Positions 9,101 through 17,729 are shown, counted from the first letter of the stretch. The stretch: 46,528 bases of DNA from DATBGS01 sp036557885 (GCA_036557885.1 DATBGS010000045.1:1-46528), one strand, 5' to 3'. The notes: generated from the letters alone by a model not told the origin. Made by a program: numbers and translations.

Positions 9101-9144
9101 AACCCGAAAAGAGTAACCTGTTCCTGAATCTGAATAAGGAGTGA
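6103..9144 (+). CDS. Four-domain RNA-end repair protein (MJ1316-EEP-2H-nucleotidyltransferase)
   Basis: 1013 residues, with ATG preceded by CAGGAGAG. Residues about 18-85 form an MJ1316 (former DUF504) domain: I-Y-H-R-I-L-W-D-R, then I-P-W-H-R-I-Q-Y-I-R and V-W-D-R. Residues about 138-390 form an endonuclease/exonuclease/phosphatase fold with T-Y-N-V (143-146), Q-E (181-182), G-D-F-N (290-293) and S-D-H (379-381). Residues about 405-590 are a 2H phosphoesterase with both HxT motifs (H448-I-T, H535-L-T). Residues about 605-1010 are a poly(A)-polymerase-like nucleotidyltransferase with G647-S648, D659-I-D661 and a third Asp at D711, plus a helical central domain. All catalytic motifs are intact. 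MJ1316 is predicted to recognise cyclic phosphate RNA ends; the 2H domain would open them, the EEP domain trim or dephosphorylate, and the transferase re-extend. That order is inference. The gene stands alone and looks AT-richer than its neighbours. Confidence 0.88.
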   Translation: MKKHQEEQAKVKLPLSQDIYHRILWDRRLNKKAFFVGFTDRMSRAGVSEKPVIEWNTGEIEIPWHRIQYIRCGDTKVWDRQQRIDLFASDRLPAEAWTKDLDNDKKDQDSLFLPQPVYAFNANAWKSFGHQVGNSVPESLHIVTYNVLSDEHEKELIKTHLRIPSIITQLKQAEADIIVLQEATIPLLHALMQEHWVQQMYLSEGREGKNLEPQGIIILARYPFTVSEYAYSPQKKFLVGHWTFHHQSFHVAALHLTSNRADNAIATREKQLQAVLEYLQNLPGDAVVAGDFNSREEDVFLSAARHGFEDIWPGLHPNDPGYTFDPINNYIAQKMTLAGHPGRLDRILLKSASNMWKAEKAELFAREPVPGTEGKLYLSDHFALLSVLKCQQQIVAPSRISEALFDKIQTVHPTYHSAIVIIPDENVWPTIQQLRKRYDRNYLRWMPHITLIYGFVPEELLEAAAHLILDAVQGLEAFTLTLTTPGTFAQRASTTGWIEPVAYPEGALHILQATLQQLFPTCHEQSSRAGGFHPHLTIGQFASEEEARKHLADWKPVVFHVSSVALISREGKQPFEVRYTVYLKTGAVEKAGASPAPGISSELKQLLDELHPALSASEKKARELLIGCVTEACSEVLGQNVTLDLFGSSRLDIATPQSDIDLICPILPGVPKRQFLEEVKRRLATTYDQARLVTDAQIPALKLTINSRAVDLLAANHLFFPAPLGAIKEEDQMHYDKGSWQALAGCMEADYIMRVAGDILPAATFRAYLRAVRAWANARKITGNGFGYVSRFSWTILATWACRSYQPVSGSVSVDDLLVHFFQQVSKHSWPEPIGLNAEEESFRAREKRDWMPVLTSIKPRSNSVRNLTRSTFHVIREELSRAAEVGQRCLKNQASFRSLYTPYQARNEAEICLCLTLEAQNEPDLEVCAGFLEGSLLSLLLNLEQKAELLIRPSSEFDRKGASATLYIELKGNLTQKREEEIGKVLLEFKRRFYEWSEKPEKSNLFLNLNKE

Positions 9145-9608
9145 AAGCACCTCTTCACCTGCCTAATATGATCGGAGTGGGCAACATCCAGTAGAGAGGA
9201 AACCACAAGATCAAATGATGGAGAATGCATTCAAATCCATCAACCTATGCAAGCACTCAATGATCTTCGCGGGTAGCACTAAAGATTTACTTCTGAATTA
9301 GACAGTAAAAAGGCATCCCATCGCGTTTACGAGATTGAGAGGAGGTCAAGCATCATCCGCATGCAAGCGGGAGAGCAAAGAAAGGAAACACCAGTGAACA
9401 CATGTGATCAGCACCAGCGCGGCGGTGGCGTGCAGCGCGGCGGCCAGCTCATAGTGGTCATGTGCGGGGTTGTGCCAGGAGTCGACACCACGCTCGCGGG
9501 CGTACCAGCAGCGTTTCGGCGTCTTGGCGAAGTAATTGAGTAAGCAGTAAAATAGAAATGAATGAAACGTACCATGTCAGAATACGCATCTTTGCGCAGG
9601 AGGGACAC
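9145..9608. other. Intergenic stretch with a minus-strand protein remnant
   Basis: No complete gene is seen. On the minus strand a frame without an ATG runs from about 9585 to a stop at 9346 (about 75 codons). It encodes R-C-W-Y-A-R-E-R-G-V-D-S-W-H-N-P followed by a hydrophobic segment, A-A-L-H-A-T-A-A-L-V-L-I-T. It looks like the end of a membrane protein whose front has been lost, but I do not recognise the family. Confidence 0.3.
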
Positions 9609-9995
9609 ATGAACCGCGTTACTGGGATTGGTGGCATCTTCTTCAAAGCCAAAGACCCGAAGGCAATGCAGGCTTGGTACAAGCGGCACCTTGGCATCGA
9701 CGTGCAAGACTGGGGAGGCGCCGCCTTCAACTGGACTGACGCAGAGGGAAAACCGGTAGGTGGAACAACGGCCTGGTCCATCATGCCCGCCGAGGGTGAC
9801 TCTTTTGCTCCAAGCACGGCTTCCTTTATGGTGAACTACCGAGTAGCCGACCTCCGCGCGCTCCTCAAGGCACTCAGGGAAGAGGACTGCACCGTCTTGG
9901 ACAAGTTCGACGATTCGGAATACGGCAAGTTCGGCTGGGTCATTGATCCAGAAGGCAACAAGGTCGAGCTATGGGAGCCGCCTGCTGGTCAGTAG
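9609..9995 (+). CDS. VOC (glyoxalase/bleomycin-resistance) family protein
   Basis: 128 residues starting at ATG 9609, chosen over 9558 because CAGGAGGGA lies just upstream. It shows the single-domain VOC layout of two beta-alpha-beta-beta-beta units: G-G-I-F-F-K-A-K-D-P near the start, W-Y-K-R-H-L-G-I, and the closing D-P-E-G-N-K-V-E-L-W-E-P with the conserved metal-site Glu. VOC proteins include glyoxalase I, dioxygenases and antibiotic-binding proteins. Substrate unknown. It stands alone, followed by a folded intergenic region. Confidence 0.85.
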   Translation: MNRVTGIGGIFFKAKDPKAMQAWYKRHLGIDVQDWGGAAFNWTDAEGKPVGGTTAWSIMPAEGDSFAPSTASFMVNYRVADLRALLKALREEDCTVLDKFDDSEYGKFGWVIDPEGNKVELWEPPAGQ

Positions 9996-10429
9996 AGCCG
10001 AACACACGGTCGCGTGGTACGAGCAAGCCACTACGTCAGCCATCTGGCTTACTACAAAGAGAGGTTAGCTCCTCTGTCCGAGGCGAGTGATGAGCAAGTG
10101 AATCATCGCTGCCTCGGACAGCCGAGGTGATTTCGCTTTTTTCTCTTGACAAGGGTACCCCATCGGTATGTGCAAACGCGGCCACATCTCAGCAATAAGG
10201 GGTTCGCTTCTTTTTGCGCGCTTCCTGTAGTCATATGGGGCGTTCGCCATCTTTGGCTGAACGAACATAATGAGGCGATCAACCGGTATAAGTCGTCTAG
10301 ATCGCCCCAACTCTGGCTGAGAGGCTCACCTCGGGTGGAGTCAATGCTCAAACCTCTGTCACGCTGCTTCGTATCTCCCTACGATGAAAGCTGATCTAAT
10401 GAATTAGAGCTCAAAGGAAGGATTGACTG
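9996..10429. other. Intergenic region with structured RNA-like segment
   Basis: No convincing gene. It holds the overlapping hairpins at 10075-10142 (separate entry). A TTGACA box at 10146-10151 lacks a good -10 element at the expected spacing. An open frame at 10146-10394 has no ribosome site and no recognisable protein character, so I do not call it. Confidence 0.4.
10075..10142 (+). promoter_or_regulatory. Overlapping alternative hairpins with a T tract (possible attenuator)
   Basis: A long stem pairs TGTCCGAGGC (10075-10084) with GCCTCGGACA (10111-10120) and extends inward with one mismatch. A second, mutually exclusive hairpin pairs CCTCGG (10112-10117) with CCGAGG (10122-10127) and is followed nine bases later by a run of six T. 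The same strand segment serves both stems, as in attenuators. The P450 start is about 290 bases downstream, and the VOC stop is 80 bases upstream, so it may simply be the VOC terminator. Confidence 0.4.
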
Positions 10430-11626
10430 ATGCAGCTACCACAGCGCCGTGTGGAGACATTCGCAGACTTTTTACCGCGTTCTCCTGAAGATATTCCCCC
10501 GGTATATGCCTGGTTTGAGCAGATGCGTGCCGGGCAGCCGGTTTATCACACCGAGCAATTCCCGGTCTGGCAGGTATTTCGCTATGCAGATGTTCAGGCA
10601 GTCATCACCGATTACAGCAATTTTTCATCCCAGGATACCTTTGAGGGATTCCTACAGGATACGCTCGTCGCGAAAGATCCGCCTGATCATCGGAAATTGC
10701 GCAATCTGGTAAACCTTGCTTTTACTCCGCGAGCCGTAGCTCGTCTCTCGGAGCATGTCACGCAGATCACCCAGGAATTGCTCGATGCGGTAAAAGCAGC
10801 GGGTACGATGGACGTTGTTTCTGATGTAGCCTTCCCTTTGCCAGCCAAGATTATCGCCGAGCTACTGGGTGTGCCAGCAGAGGATTGGGACATTTTCCGG
10901 CGCTGGGCGCTTTTTAGTGGAGGAGCAAACCAGAATTCAAGTGAGCAGACCGGGCGGTCCCCACAGAATATGCGCCAGGAGATGGGCAGCTATTTCTTGC
11001 GCCTGCTAGAGGCCCGGCGCAGAAATCCACGCGAGGATTTGATTACAGCTCTGAGCTTCGCCGAAATCGATGGGGAGCGCCTGAGCGAGCATGAACTGGT
11101 CAGCTTTTGCTTCTTGCTTCTTGCTGCTGGTCAGGAGACGACCAAGAACTTGATTGCCAACACGATTCTTTGTCTCACAGATCATCCCGACTCGCTGGCG
11201 CGTCTCCAACAAGAACCGGAGCTTATGCCAGCCGCGATAGAGGAGGTGTTACGCTACCTTCCTCCGGTCTGGTTTCTCTTCCGCCGCACCATACAGGAAG
11301 TCGAGTTGGGTGGTCAGCGTATCCCTGCTGGACAGACAGTCCTGGCCTGGACTGCCTCGGCTAATCGCGACGCCGCTCAGTTCCTTGAGCCTGATCGTTT
11401 TAACATTGAGCGTGAGCCTAATCGTCATTTCGCCTTTGGTCATGGTATCCATTTCTGCGTTGGCGCTCCCCTGGCCCGGCTCGAAGCCAGAATCGCTTTG
11501 CCTATGATGTTGGAGCAACTGAGAGATCTGAAGCGCGTTGAGGGCGTGCCGATCAATATCCGTACCGGCCTCGTTTTCGTGATCAGAAATCTGCCGGTAA
11601 CGTTCCAGTCGGCTCCCGCTTCCTGA
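10430..11626 (+). CDS. Cytochrome P450
   Basis: 398 residues, the normal size for soluble bacterial P450s. ATG 10430 follows AAAGGAAGG. The I-helix has L-L-L-A-A-G-Q-E-T-T (the oxygen-binding A-G-x-E-T), the K-helix has the ExxR motif in E-E-V-L-R-Y, and the haem loop is F-A-F-G-H-G-I-H-F-C-V-G-A-P with the axial ligand Cys343. It is a monooxygenase needing ferredoxin and reductase partners, neither of which is encoded nearby. It is followed by a carboxylesterase in the same direction, 123 bases later, which may act on the same small molecule. Confidence 0.96.
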   Translation: MQLPQRRVETFADFLPRSPEDIPPVYAWFEQMRAGQPVYHTEQFPVWQVFRYADVQAVITDYSNFSSQDTFEGFLQDTLVAKDPPDHRKLRNLVNLAFTPRAVARLSEHVTQITQELLDAVKAAGTMDVVSDVAFPLPAKIIAELLGVPAEDWDIFRRWALFSGGANQNSSEQTGRSPQNMRQEMGSYFLRLLEARRRNPREDLITALSFAEIDGERLSEHELVSFCFLLLAAGQETTKNLIANTILCLTDHPDSLARLQQEPELMPAAIEEVLRYLPPVWFLFRRTIQEVELGGQRIPAGQTVLAWTASANRDAAQFLEPDRFNIEREPNRHFAFGHGIHFCVGAPLARLEARIALPMMLEQLRDLKRVEGVPINIRTGLVFVIRNLPVTFQSAPAS

Positions 11627-11749
11627 GGATGGTGCATGGGGGGCAGTGATATGGATTTCTTTACGTCCTGATGGGGTGAAATTGCTCGGCATGCCTGGAC
11701 GATTGTAGGCTTACTAGGGCAGCACAAAGCGTGGAGAAAGGAATGACCC

Positions 11750-13273
11750 ATGACCGATTCTATTGTTGAAACCACTGCCGGGAAGCTCCGGGGAACTCTC
11801 GCCAACTCAATTCACATGTTTGTTGGCATCCCTTATGGAGGATCCACAGACGGGCCTCATCGTTTTCGCTCTCCATCCAAGCCTGAACCCTGGGTTGGAG
11901 TGCGCGATGCGCTCCAGTTCGGGAAGAGAGCCCCACAACCAGCCAACGGTATGGCTGCTCTTCGCGCCATCATCGGGGAAGCGCAGCCTGAACCAGATAG
12001 CGAGGATTGCCTCTTCCTCAATGTGTGGACGCCTGCCTTAAACGATGGGGTCAAGCGACCGGTGCTATTCTGGTGTCATGGTGGCGGGTTTACGATGGGT
12101 TCAGGTTCAGCGCCATTTTATCATGGGACCAATCTCGCGCGCCGGGGAGATGTAGTGGTGGTAACGGTGAATCACCGACTGGGTCCGCTGGGGTACTGTT
12201 ATCTGGGCGACCTGGCTGGCGAGGAGTATGCCACCTCGGGGAATGCAGGCATGCTTGACCTGGTTGCGGCGCTGGAGTGGATCCGCGACAATATTCTGGT
12301 ATTTGGTGGCGACCCCGGCAATGTTACCATCTTCGGTGAGTCGGGCGGTGGCGCCAAGGTGAGTGTCTTGCTGGCTATGCCTGCCGCTGTAGGTCTGTTT
12401 CACCGAGCCATCGTGCAAAGTGGGCCTGGGCTGCGTATGATGTCCCGCGAGAAGGCTACTGAACATGCAGAACGGCTGCTGAAAGCACTGGATGTCTCTG
12501 TCAAAGACGTGGAGCGATTGAAAACGCTCCCGTTTGAGCAGATCATAGCAGCCAACGCCAGGGTCAATAGCAATCTCTTGAGAGGATGGAGTCCGGTGGT
12601 TGATGGGCAGGTGCTTCCTCACCACCCCTTCGATCCGGTGGCGCCTGATATTTCCGCCCATGTGCCACTCATTATAGGCACCAATAAAGATGAGGCGACG
12701 CTCTTCTTGCTGGCGGATCCGGGCATTGACACGTTGGGTGAGGCTGGACTACTCACGAGAGTCGAGCTATTTGCAGGAGAGGCAGCCGACACCTTGATTG
12801 CAACCTATCGGCAGGTCTACCCCCAGGCATCTCCTGGCGACCTGTTCTCTTCGCTCGCAAGTGATCGGATGATGCGGATGCACTCGATTACTCTGGCCGA
12901 ACGCAAAGATCAACAAGGCGCGGCCCCTGTATTCATGTATCTTTTTACTTGGGAGACGCCTGTATTGAACGGCAGATTGAAGTCATGTCACGCGCTCGAG
13001 ATCCCGTTCGTCTTTGATACCCTCGCATACGCCCGTCGTTTCACTGGCGAGAGCCCGGAGCGTTTTGCTCTCGCGGAGCAAATGAGCGAGGCATGGCTGG
13101 CCTTTGCGCACTCAGGGATACCCAGCTTTTCTGGCCTCCCCTCCTGGCCTGCCTACAACTCCGAGCAGCGAGCGACAATGATCTTTGATCAAGCCTGCCA
13201 GGTAGTGAATGATCCAGGGGGTGAACTGCGGCAAGCCTGGAAGAGAATTCCCATTCCGAGCCTGAACGAATGA
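11750..13273 (+). CDS. Type-B carboxylesterase/lipase family hydrolase
   Basis: 507 residues, the usual length for this alpha/beta-hydrolase group. ATG 11750 follows GAGAAAGGA. The oxyanion-hole motif appears as C-H-G-G-G-F-T-M-G-S, the nucleophile elbow is G-E-S-G-G with Ser198, and the region around E-D-C-L-F-L-N-V-W matches the conserved block of para-nitrobenzyl-esterase-like proteins. The catalytic acid and His fall in the expected places (N-K-D-E-A-T and C-H-A-L-E-I-P-F). There is no signal peptide, so it is probably cytoplasmic. Adjacent P450 suggests shared metabolism of a lipophilic ester; this is inference. Confidence 0.93.
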   Translation: MTDSIVETTAGKLRGTLANSIHMFVGIPYGGSTDGPHRFRSPSKPEPWVGVRDALQFGKRAPQPANGMAALRAIIGEAQPEPDSEDCLFLNVWTPALNDGVKRPVLFWCHGGGFTMGSGSAPFYHGTNLARRGDVVVVTVNHRLGPLGYCYLGDLAGEEYATSGNAGMLDLVAALEWIRDNILVFGGDPGNVTIFGESGGGAKVSVLLAMPAAVGLFHRAIVQSGPGLRMMSREKATEHAERLLKALDVSVKDVERLKTLPFEQIIAANARVNSNLLRGWSPVVDGQVLPHHPFDPVAPDISAHVPLIIGTNKDEATLFLLADPGIDTLGEAGLLTRVELFAGEAADTLIATYRQVYPQASPGDLFSSLASDRMMRMHSITLAERKDQQGAAPVFMYLFTWETPVLNGRLKSCHALEIPFVFDTLAYARRFTGESPERFALAEQMSEAWLAFAHSGIPSFSGLPSWPAYNSEQRATMIFDQACQVVNDPGGELRQAWKRIPIPSLNE

Positions 13274-13297
13274 GAGCAGCGAGGTGATGGGATGGGA

Positions 13298-13328
13298 TGA
13301 GGGCGCATGGCTATGCCATGCGCCCTCA
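13298..13328. terminator. Hairpin between convergent genes
   Basis: A perfect 14-bp stem (13298-13311 with 13315-13328; TGAGGGCGCATGGC) with a TAT loop lies between the esterase and the convergent propeller gene. There is no clear T tract on either side, so it is only a possible terminator. Confidence 0.5.
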
Positions 13329-13463
13329 AATGAGAAGTGGACAGGTTCGTGGAGTGGAAGTTCGCACTATCTCAACCAGATCTCCATCAAAACGGCAGCG
13401 TAGGCTTCCATGCCAACACTCCAGGCGCCAGAGGCGCGCTGCCGCAGGGTGGGGATACCACCT

Positions 13464-16400
13464 TTACAGTTGCGCGAGCAAGCCACTCACCGGCCTCTTC
13501 CTTGGTGTGAGGACATAGGTGCTTCCGCCAATAACCCGCTTCTCTGCCTGTTGGATCACCGTAAACCGTACCGACCCTTCGTTGATATTTCCTGGCAAGA
13601 TGAGATTCAAGGCAATCGCGCGCGGGCGATTATACGGCAGCCGAACCCCTGGAATCGTTGTTGCTCTGCCCTGCTGCGGGGACAGCCGATACACGTGGGC
13701 AATATCCAGGCGTCTGATCTCGCCACAGCCATCCTCCCACTCTTGCTGGAAAAGTTTCTCTCCACCAGAGGCCATCTCGATGCCCAAGGGACGCAGTTCC
13801 TCCAGGCTGGGGATGACTGCCGACTTCTCCTCCCCCAGGTGCTCCAAAGCGACAAAAAGCTGAGTTTCTCTGGGGAGACTACCCCAGTCGATGACCAGTT
13901 CAGAAGAGAACTCGCGTGGATACGGGTTATGCAATTCAAGGATATAGGCACGCTCTGCTGGCATGGGCATCCCAGGCGTCGGATCATCCACATGCAGGTT
14001 TTTGAGGGTTACCTGCTTGCGATTCGGCACCAACGTGTCAACCACCAGAATTCCTCCACCATCCAGCACGTCTTCAGTGCAGGTTGCCACCACCAGCAAG
14101 CACGAATGTGTGGCAGCAGAGCTTGGCACCAGCCAGTCCCATTCCATAATAGCCGGTTCCGCTGCGGCGAGGCTCGACAGAGTTTGTGTGGGGCCGATGG
14201 GTGTCCAATCTGGGCCAGAGGGAGTGCCACTGAAGGGGTTGCCTGCGGCCCAGAAATCATTAGGCAGATGTGGCAGACCGGCGGAGGCATTGGCAAAGAA
14301 GGCCCGTACCTGGATATTGGTTGCCGTATTGATCCCCCGGTTATGGACCTGGACGTAGAAGCGATTGACCGCGCCGCGTACTGGATTCTGGTGTTGCAGG
14401 GCGGCTTCAAATCCCACGTAACTGGTGATCGGTGTCGGCGTCTGGTAATCGGGCGTAGGCGCATCCACTTTCACATCCACGCTTTCCCACCAGTAGACTC
14501 GTTGGGTGGGGTCTAGTGGGTTTGGTTGATCGGAGGGGGTCGGCTGAACACGCCCGGTATCCAGAATATTGTCGCGCATATACAGGTCGACCATAGCACA
14601 GGTTCCCGTGTCAATTGGTCGTTCCCAAACACTCCTTCCATGCGTAGCGGCACGCACCAGGCGCCGCGGGTTGTGGATTTCCAGATCAAAGATGGGGACA
14701 TTCGGGATGCCTTCATCCCAGGGCGTCCAGCTGGCTCCAGCGTCTTCAGTGCGAAAGACCCCGACATCGCCGCCGCAAAACAACCGATTGCTATCGGTAG
14801 GATCAATCACGATGGTATTGATAGGGTTGGCCTGGGCAAGCCCGGAAGAGCGGGCTTCCCAGCTTGTCCCAGATGCCAGGCGGCGATATACGTGGTCATT
14901 GGAAAATTCGCCGAAGTTTTCTGTCCAGAGTACCGAGGACACCGTGACCCAGACCGTTCCCGCGTTATCCACCGCCAGATCGGAGAGCGAGACATTGGCA
15001 GGGAGATCGGCGCCCGTTAAGTTGGTCGTGGTGATGTCCGGCAAGGTCCACGTGACTCCGGTCTTTTGGACCTGATAGACATGCCCGGCGGTCGTGGCGA
15101 CATAGATGGTATTGGAATCGGTGGGGTGAACCGCGATTGCGGTAATATCTCCGATCAACGGGTTCGTGATTGCGGTCCAGGTATCGGCATTGTCGGGGCT
15201 GCGCCAGAGTTTATCCCCTCCGAAGTAGCAGGTATTGGAGTTGGATGGGTCAAGCGCAAATGGCGAGTAAAATTCTGCGGCGCCGGTGATCGCGCCTGTC
15301 TTATTGGCCCATGATCCGGGAGTGCCCGCCGTATCTGAACGATAGAAGGTATGGTAAGTGTACTCGTGATACATGCGGGTGGGGGTGGTGGGATCAATAG
15401 CAGTGAAGCCCCCATCGCCGCCATCAGAGTAGCTCCAGGCAGGCGAGCCGGTATAGCGATGGGTTCCGTTATCCTGGGTTCCACCGATCATGATCGCTTC
15501 CCATTGGGGGTGCAGTGCTATGCTGATATACTGAAGCGTTGCCAGATCACGATTGCGATGGGTCCAGGTTGCCCCACCATCCTGGGAACGATAGACCCCA
15601 CCATCGTTACATCCCCACACGGTATGGTCCGGGTCAGTAGGGTCAAAGGTAAAAGCATGTTGGTCGGAGTGCAGAATGGGCAGACTTGTCCAGGGGCCGT
15701 TGCCTGTGGTGGTCTTCCACAGGGCGCGCTCGCCATAGTAGACGGTATTGGGGTCGCTGGGGTGAACGGCGATATAGAAGTTATACCAAGTTTGCCCAGA
15801 GGCTGAGGCTGGGACGGTGACAGTGCTCCAGTTGGCGCCCCCATCCGTCGTTTTTGCCATCCCGACGAGCGTACCACCGCCACCAGGGGCAGCAAAAGCA
15901 GCGTAGATATTGCGTGGCTGTGTTTGAGATTGCCCCAGGGCAATGCGCCCAAAACTGGCGGTGGGAAAGGCCGCGCTGCTGATCTGGGTCCAGGTAGACC
16001 AGCTGGTTCCAGTCCTGGTGCTGGCCCAGATACCTGATCCCAGGAAGGCGGCAATCAGCGTGACGGTTGTGGGTGGCCCCGCGTTCACCAACTCTACCAG
16101 CGCACTGGCTGATCCGGCTCGAAGCTGGGTCCAGTTGACTCCACCATCAGTGCTTTGATAGACCCCACTGCTGGAGGAAAGGAACATGGTTTGCGAGGTG
16201 GTATCGGTGGCATCAAACAGGATGCGGGAAATTTCTACCCGCTGGAAGAGGCCCGTTGCCAGTTCGGTCCAGGTGTCTCCGCCATTTGCTGAATACAGCA
16301 GCCCATTGCCATAATACGTACCTACGCCGATGTCGTTATATTCTCCTGTCCCGGCGAAGATACGCGCCGTATTGTTGGGGTCAATAGCCAGTGCACCAAT

Positions 16401-17162
16401 TGCCAGGCTGTTGGCATAATCAGTTTTGGGGGACCAGGTGGCGCCGCTGTCCAGACTCTTCCAGACGCCACCGTTAGCGGTTCCAATGTAAACAGTGTTT
16501 GGGGTCACGGGATCAATGGCGATTGAGAGGGTGCGGCCTGCCGATGCCTGCCCTGGCGGAATCACCAGCGGACCAGCCCCGACAGGCGTCCAGTTACACA
16601 CTCCAGGCATGGGCTGGCCTGGATCAAGCTCCCCATCCAGAGAGAGTCGGCGGCGCAGGCGCTTATCGCGCTGGGCGCGCAAAGTGCGCACCTGACCAAT
16701 CTGCCTGGCGCGCATCCCTGGTGGGACAAAACCAAGATGCCCAAAACGACGGCGGAAGAAATCACGGGCGCGCCAGTGGGCCATACCATTATCTTCTTCT
16801 GCCCCATCAGGGCGTGGCTGCTCCTGTTTATCTACGCTGAAGCGTCGGGCGAGTCTCGTAGGCTCGCGGTGGCGCGTTGAAGCCACCACAAGTTCATGTG
16901 TGCCTGGCTTGATACCCCAGGTGCCAAGCAATACCACAAACTCGCCTTTTGCATCTGGCCGAACGCCACCAGCCACCGGCTGCCCTTGGGCAACCTGGAA
17001 CCCCTTCACCACGCCCTCCCCAATGGTCATGGTAACCGGACAATCTCCCCATCCAGTGCCTCTGACCGTAATCTGCTCCCCTTCACGGACGTTTCCGGGG
17101 TTGACCAGTAATATTGGATAAGCCTGATCTTGCGAGGCTTGTATTGGCCCATCCTGGCTCAT
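13464..17162 (-). CDS. Giant Asp-box (BNR/sortilin-like) beta-propeller protein
   Basis: 1232 residues from ATG 17162, chosen because GAAAGGAG precedes it. A longer frame to 17366 lacks such a site. Residues about 15-115 form an Ig/IPT-like domain (V-R-E-G-E-Q-I-T-V-R-G-T-G-W). A basic linker follows (residues about 120-190). The centre is one or two large propellers with many Asp-box motifs (S-L-D-S-G-A-T-W, S-T-D-G-G-V-N-W, T-T-D-G-G-A-N-W, S-Q-D-G-G-A-T-W, T-E-D-A-G-A-S-W). The last third has a CARDB-like segment (R-F-Y-V-Q-V-H-N-R-G) and a final beta-rich region. Asp-box propellers bind or cleave glycans or proteins, but no catalytic residues are evident. There is no recognisable signal peptide, which is unusual for such a protein. 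Function unknown. Confidence 0.85.
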   Translation of the reverse strand: MSQDGPIQASQDQAYPILLVNPGNVREGEQITVRGTGWGDCPVTMTIGEGVVKGFQVAQGQPVAGGVRPDAKGEFVVLLGTWGIKPGTHELVVASTRHREPTRLARRFSVDKQEQPRPDGAEEDNGMAHWRARDFFRRRFGHLGFVPPGMRARQIGQVRTLRAQRDKRLRRRLSLDGELDPGQPMPGVCNWTPVGAGPLVIPPGQASAGRTLSIAIDPVTPNTVYIGTANGGVWKSLDSGATWSPKTDYANSLAIGALAIDPNNTARIFAGTGEYNDIGVGTYYGNGLLYSANGGDTWTELATGLFQRVEISRILFDATDTTSQTMFLSSSSGVYQSTDGGVNWTQLRAGSASALVELVNAGPPTTVTLIAAFLGSGIWASTRTGTSWSTWTQISSAAFPTASFGRIALGQSQTQPRNIYAAFAAPGGGGTLVGMAKTTDGGANWSTVTVPASASGQTWYNFYIAVHPSDPNTVYYGERALWKTTTGNGPWTSLPILHSDQHAFTFDPTDPDHTVWGCNDGGVYRSQDGGATWTHRNRDLATLQYISIALHPQWEAIMIGGTQDNGTHRYTGSPAWSYSDGGDGGFTAIDPTTPTRMYHEYTYHTFYRSDTAGTPGSWANKTGAITGAAEFYSPFALDPSNSNTCYFGGDKLWRSPDNADTWTAITNPLIGDITAIAVHPTDSNTIYVATTAGHVYQVQKTGVTWTLPDITTTNLTGADLPANVSLSDLAVDNAGTVWVTVSSVLWTENFGEFSNDHVYRRLASGTSWEARSSGLAQANPINTIVIDPTDSNRLFCGGDVGVFRTEDAGASWTPWDEGIPNVPIFDLEIHNPRRLVRAATHGRSVWERPIDTGTCAMVDLYMRDNILDTGRVQPTPSDQPNPLDPTQRVYWWESVDVKVDAPTPDYQTPTPITSYVGFEAALQHQNPVRGAVNRFYVQVHNRGINTATNIQVRAFFANASAGLPHLPNDFWAAGNPFSGTPSGPDWTPIGPTQTLSSLAAAEPAIMEWDWLVPSSAATHSCLLVVATCTEDVLDGGGILVVDTLVPNRKQVTLKNLHVDDPTPGMPMPAERAYILELHNPYPREFSSELVIDWGSLPRETQLFVALEHLGEEKSAVIPSLEELRPLGIEMASGGEKLFQQEWEDGCGEIRRLDIAHVYRLSPQQGRATTIPGVRLPYNRPRAIALNLILPGNINEGSVRFTVIQQAEKRVIGGSTYVLTPRKRPVSGLLAQL

Positions 17163-17729
17163 GGCTACGCTCCTTTCATAATCGCAGATCAAATCGCCTC
17201 CATATTGAGAGCCTCTGATGAGAGAAACGTAGTTCCTGGCTTTTTTTGTATGCCCCTTTTCAAAAGTTTCTGGAGCTAGCAACGGAGTCATCAAGCGCGC
17301 GGTCTGATCAGCGGTTTTGGTATATGGGTTTCCTCTCCCAGCACCATCTGGAATGCTTGTGCTCATGCCCGCTCCGCTTGCCTGGTCTTACCCCGGCGTG
17401 AGCGCCTGCTCTGGGCCTGGGGTTGGAAAAAGCAAGCACCCCCCCAGCGTCCCTGTTTCAGTGTCAGTTTCAGTGTCAGTTGTGCCTGTTCTTGAGTGCC
17501 AAGCCGTGCGAACATGGACTCGAAGGGACCACCCGCCCCCTCTGGCGCCCAGCCACAGGGGCATGGAGCAGCAGCCATCCTTGGGAAAGCAGTATCTCGC
17601 CGGTGGTGTGCCGACCTGCTCGGTCTGAGGGCAAGCAGGCGCGTTCCCAGCAAGGCGATTGCTCTCGGACGAAGCCCAGCATTGGACTGGCAAACAGACA
17701 AACAGCGGAAAGAGAAAGGGCATATACGT
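17163..17729. other. Divergent intergenic region with a 12-bp tandem duplication
   Basis: This region separates the divergently transcribed propeller and pentapeptide genes and should hold both promoters. No confident promoter boxes are seen. A perfect tandem duplication of GTTTCAGTGTCA lies at 17455-17466 and 17467-17478. Open frames here on both strands have no protein-like character. Confidence 0.4.

Noticed and set aside
10146..10394. Small plus-strand ORF before the P450
   Set aside because: No ribosome site, no recognisable composition, and it overlaps the structured segment.
13410..14516. Long plus-strand open frame of 368 codons
   Set aside because: It lies antisense inside the Asp-box propeller gene, has no ribosome site and shows no domain pattern; it is a shadow of the minus-strand gene.
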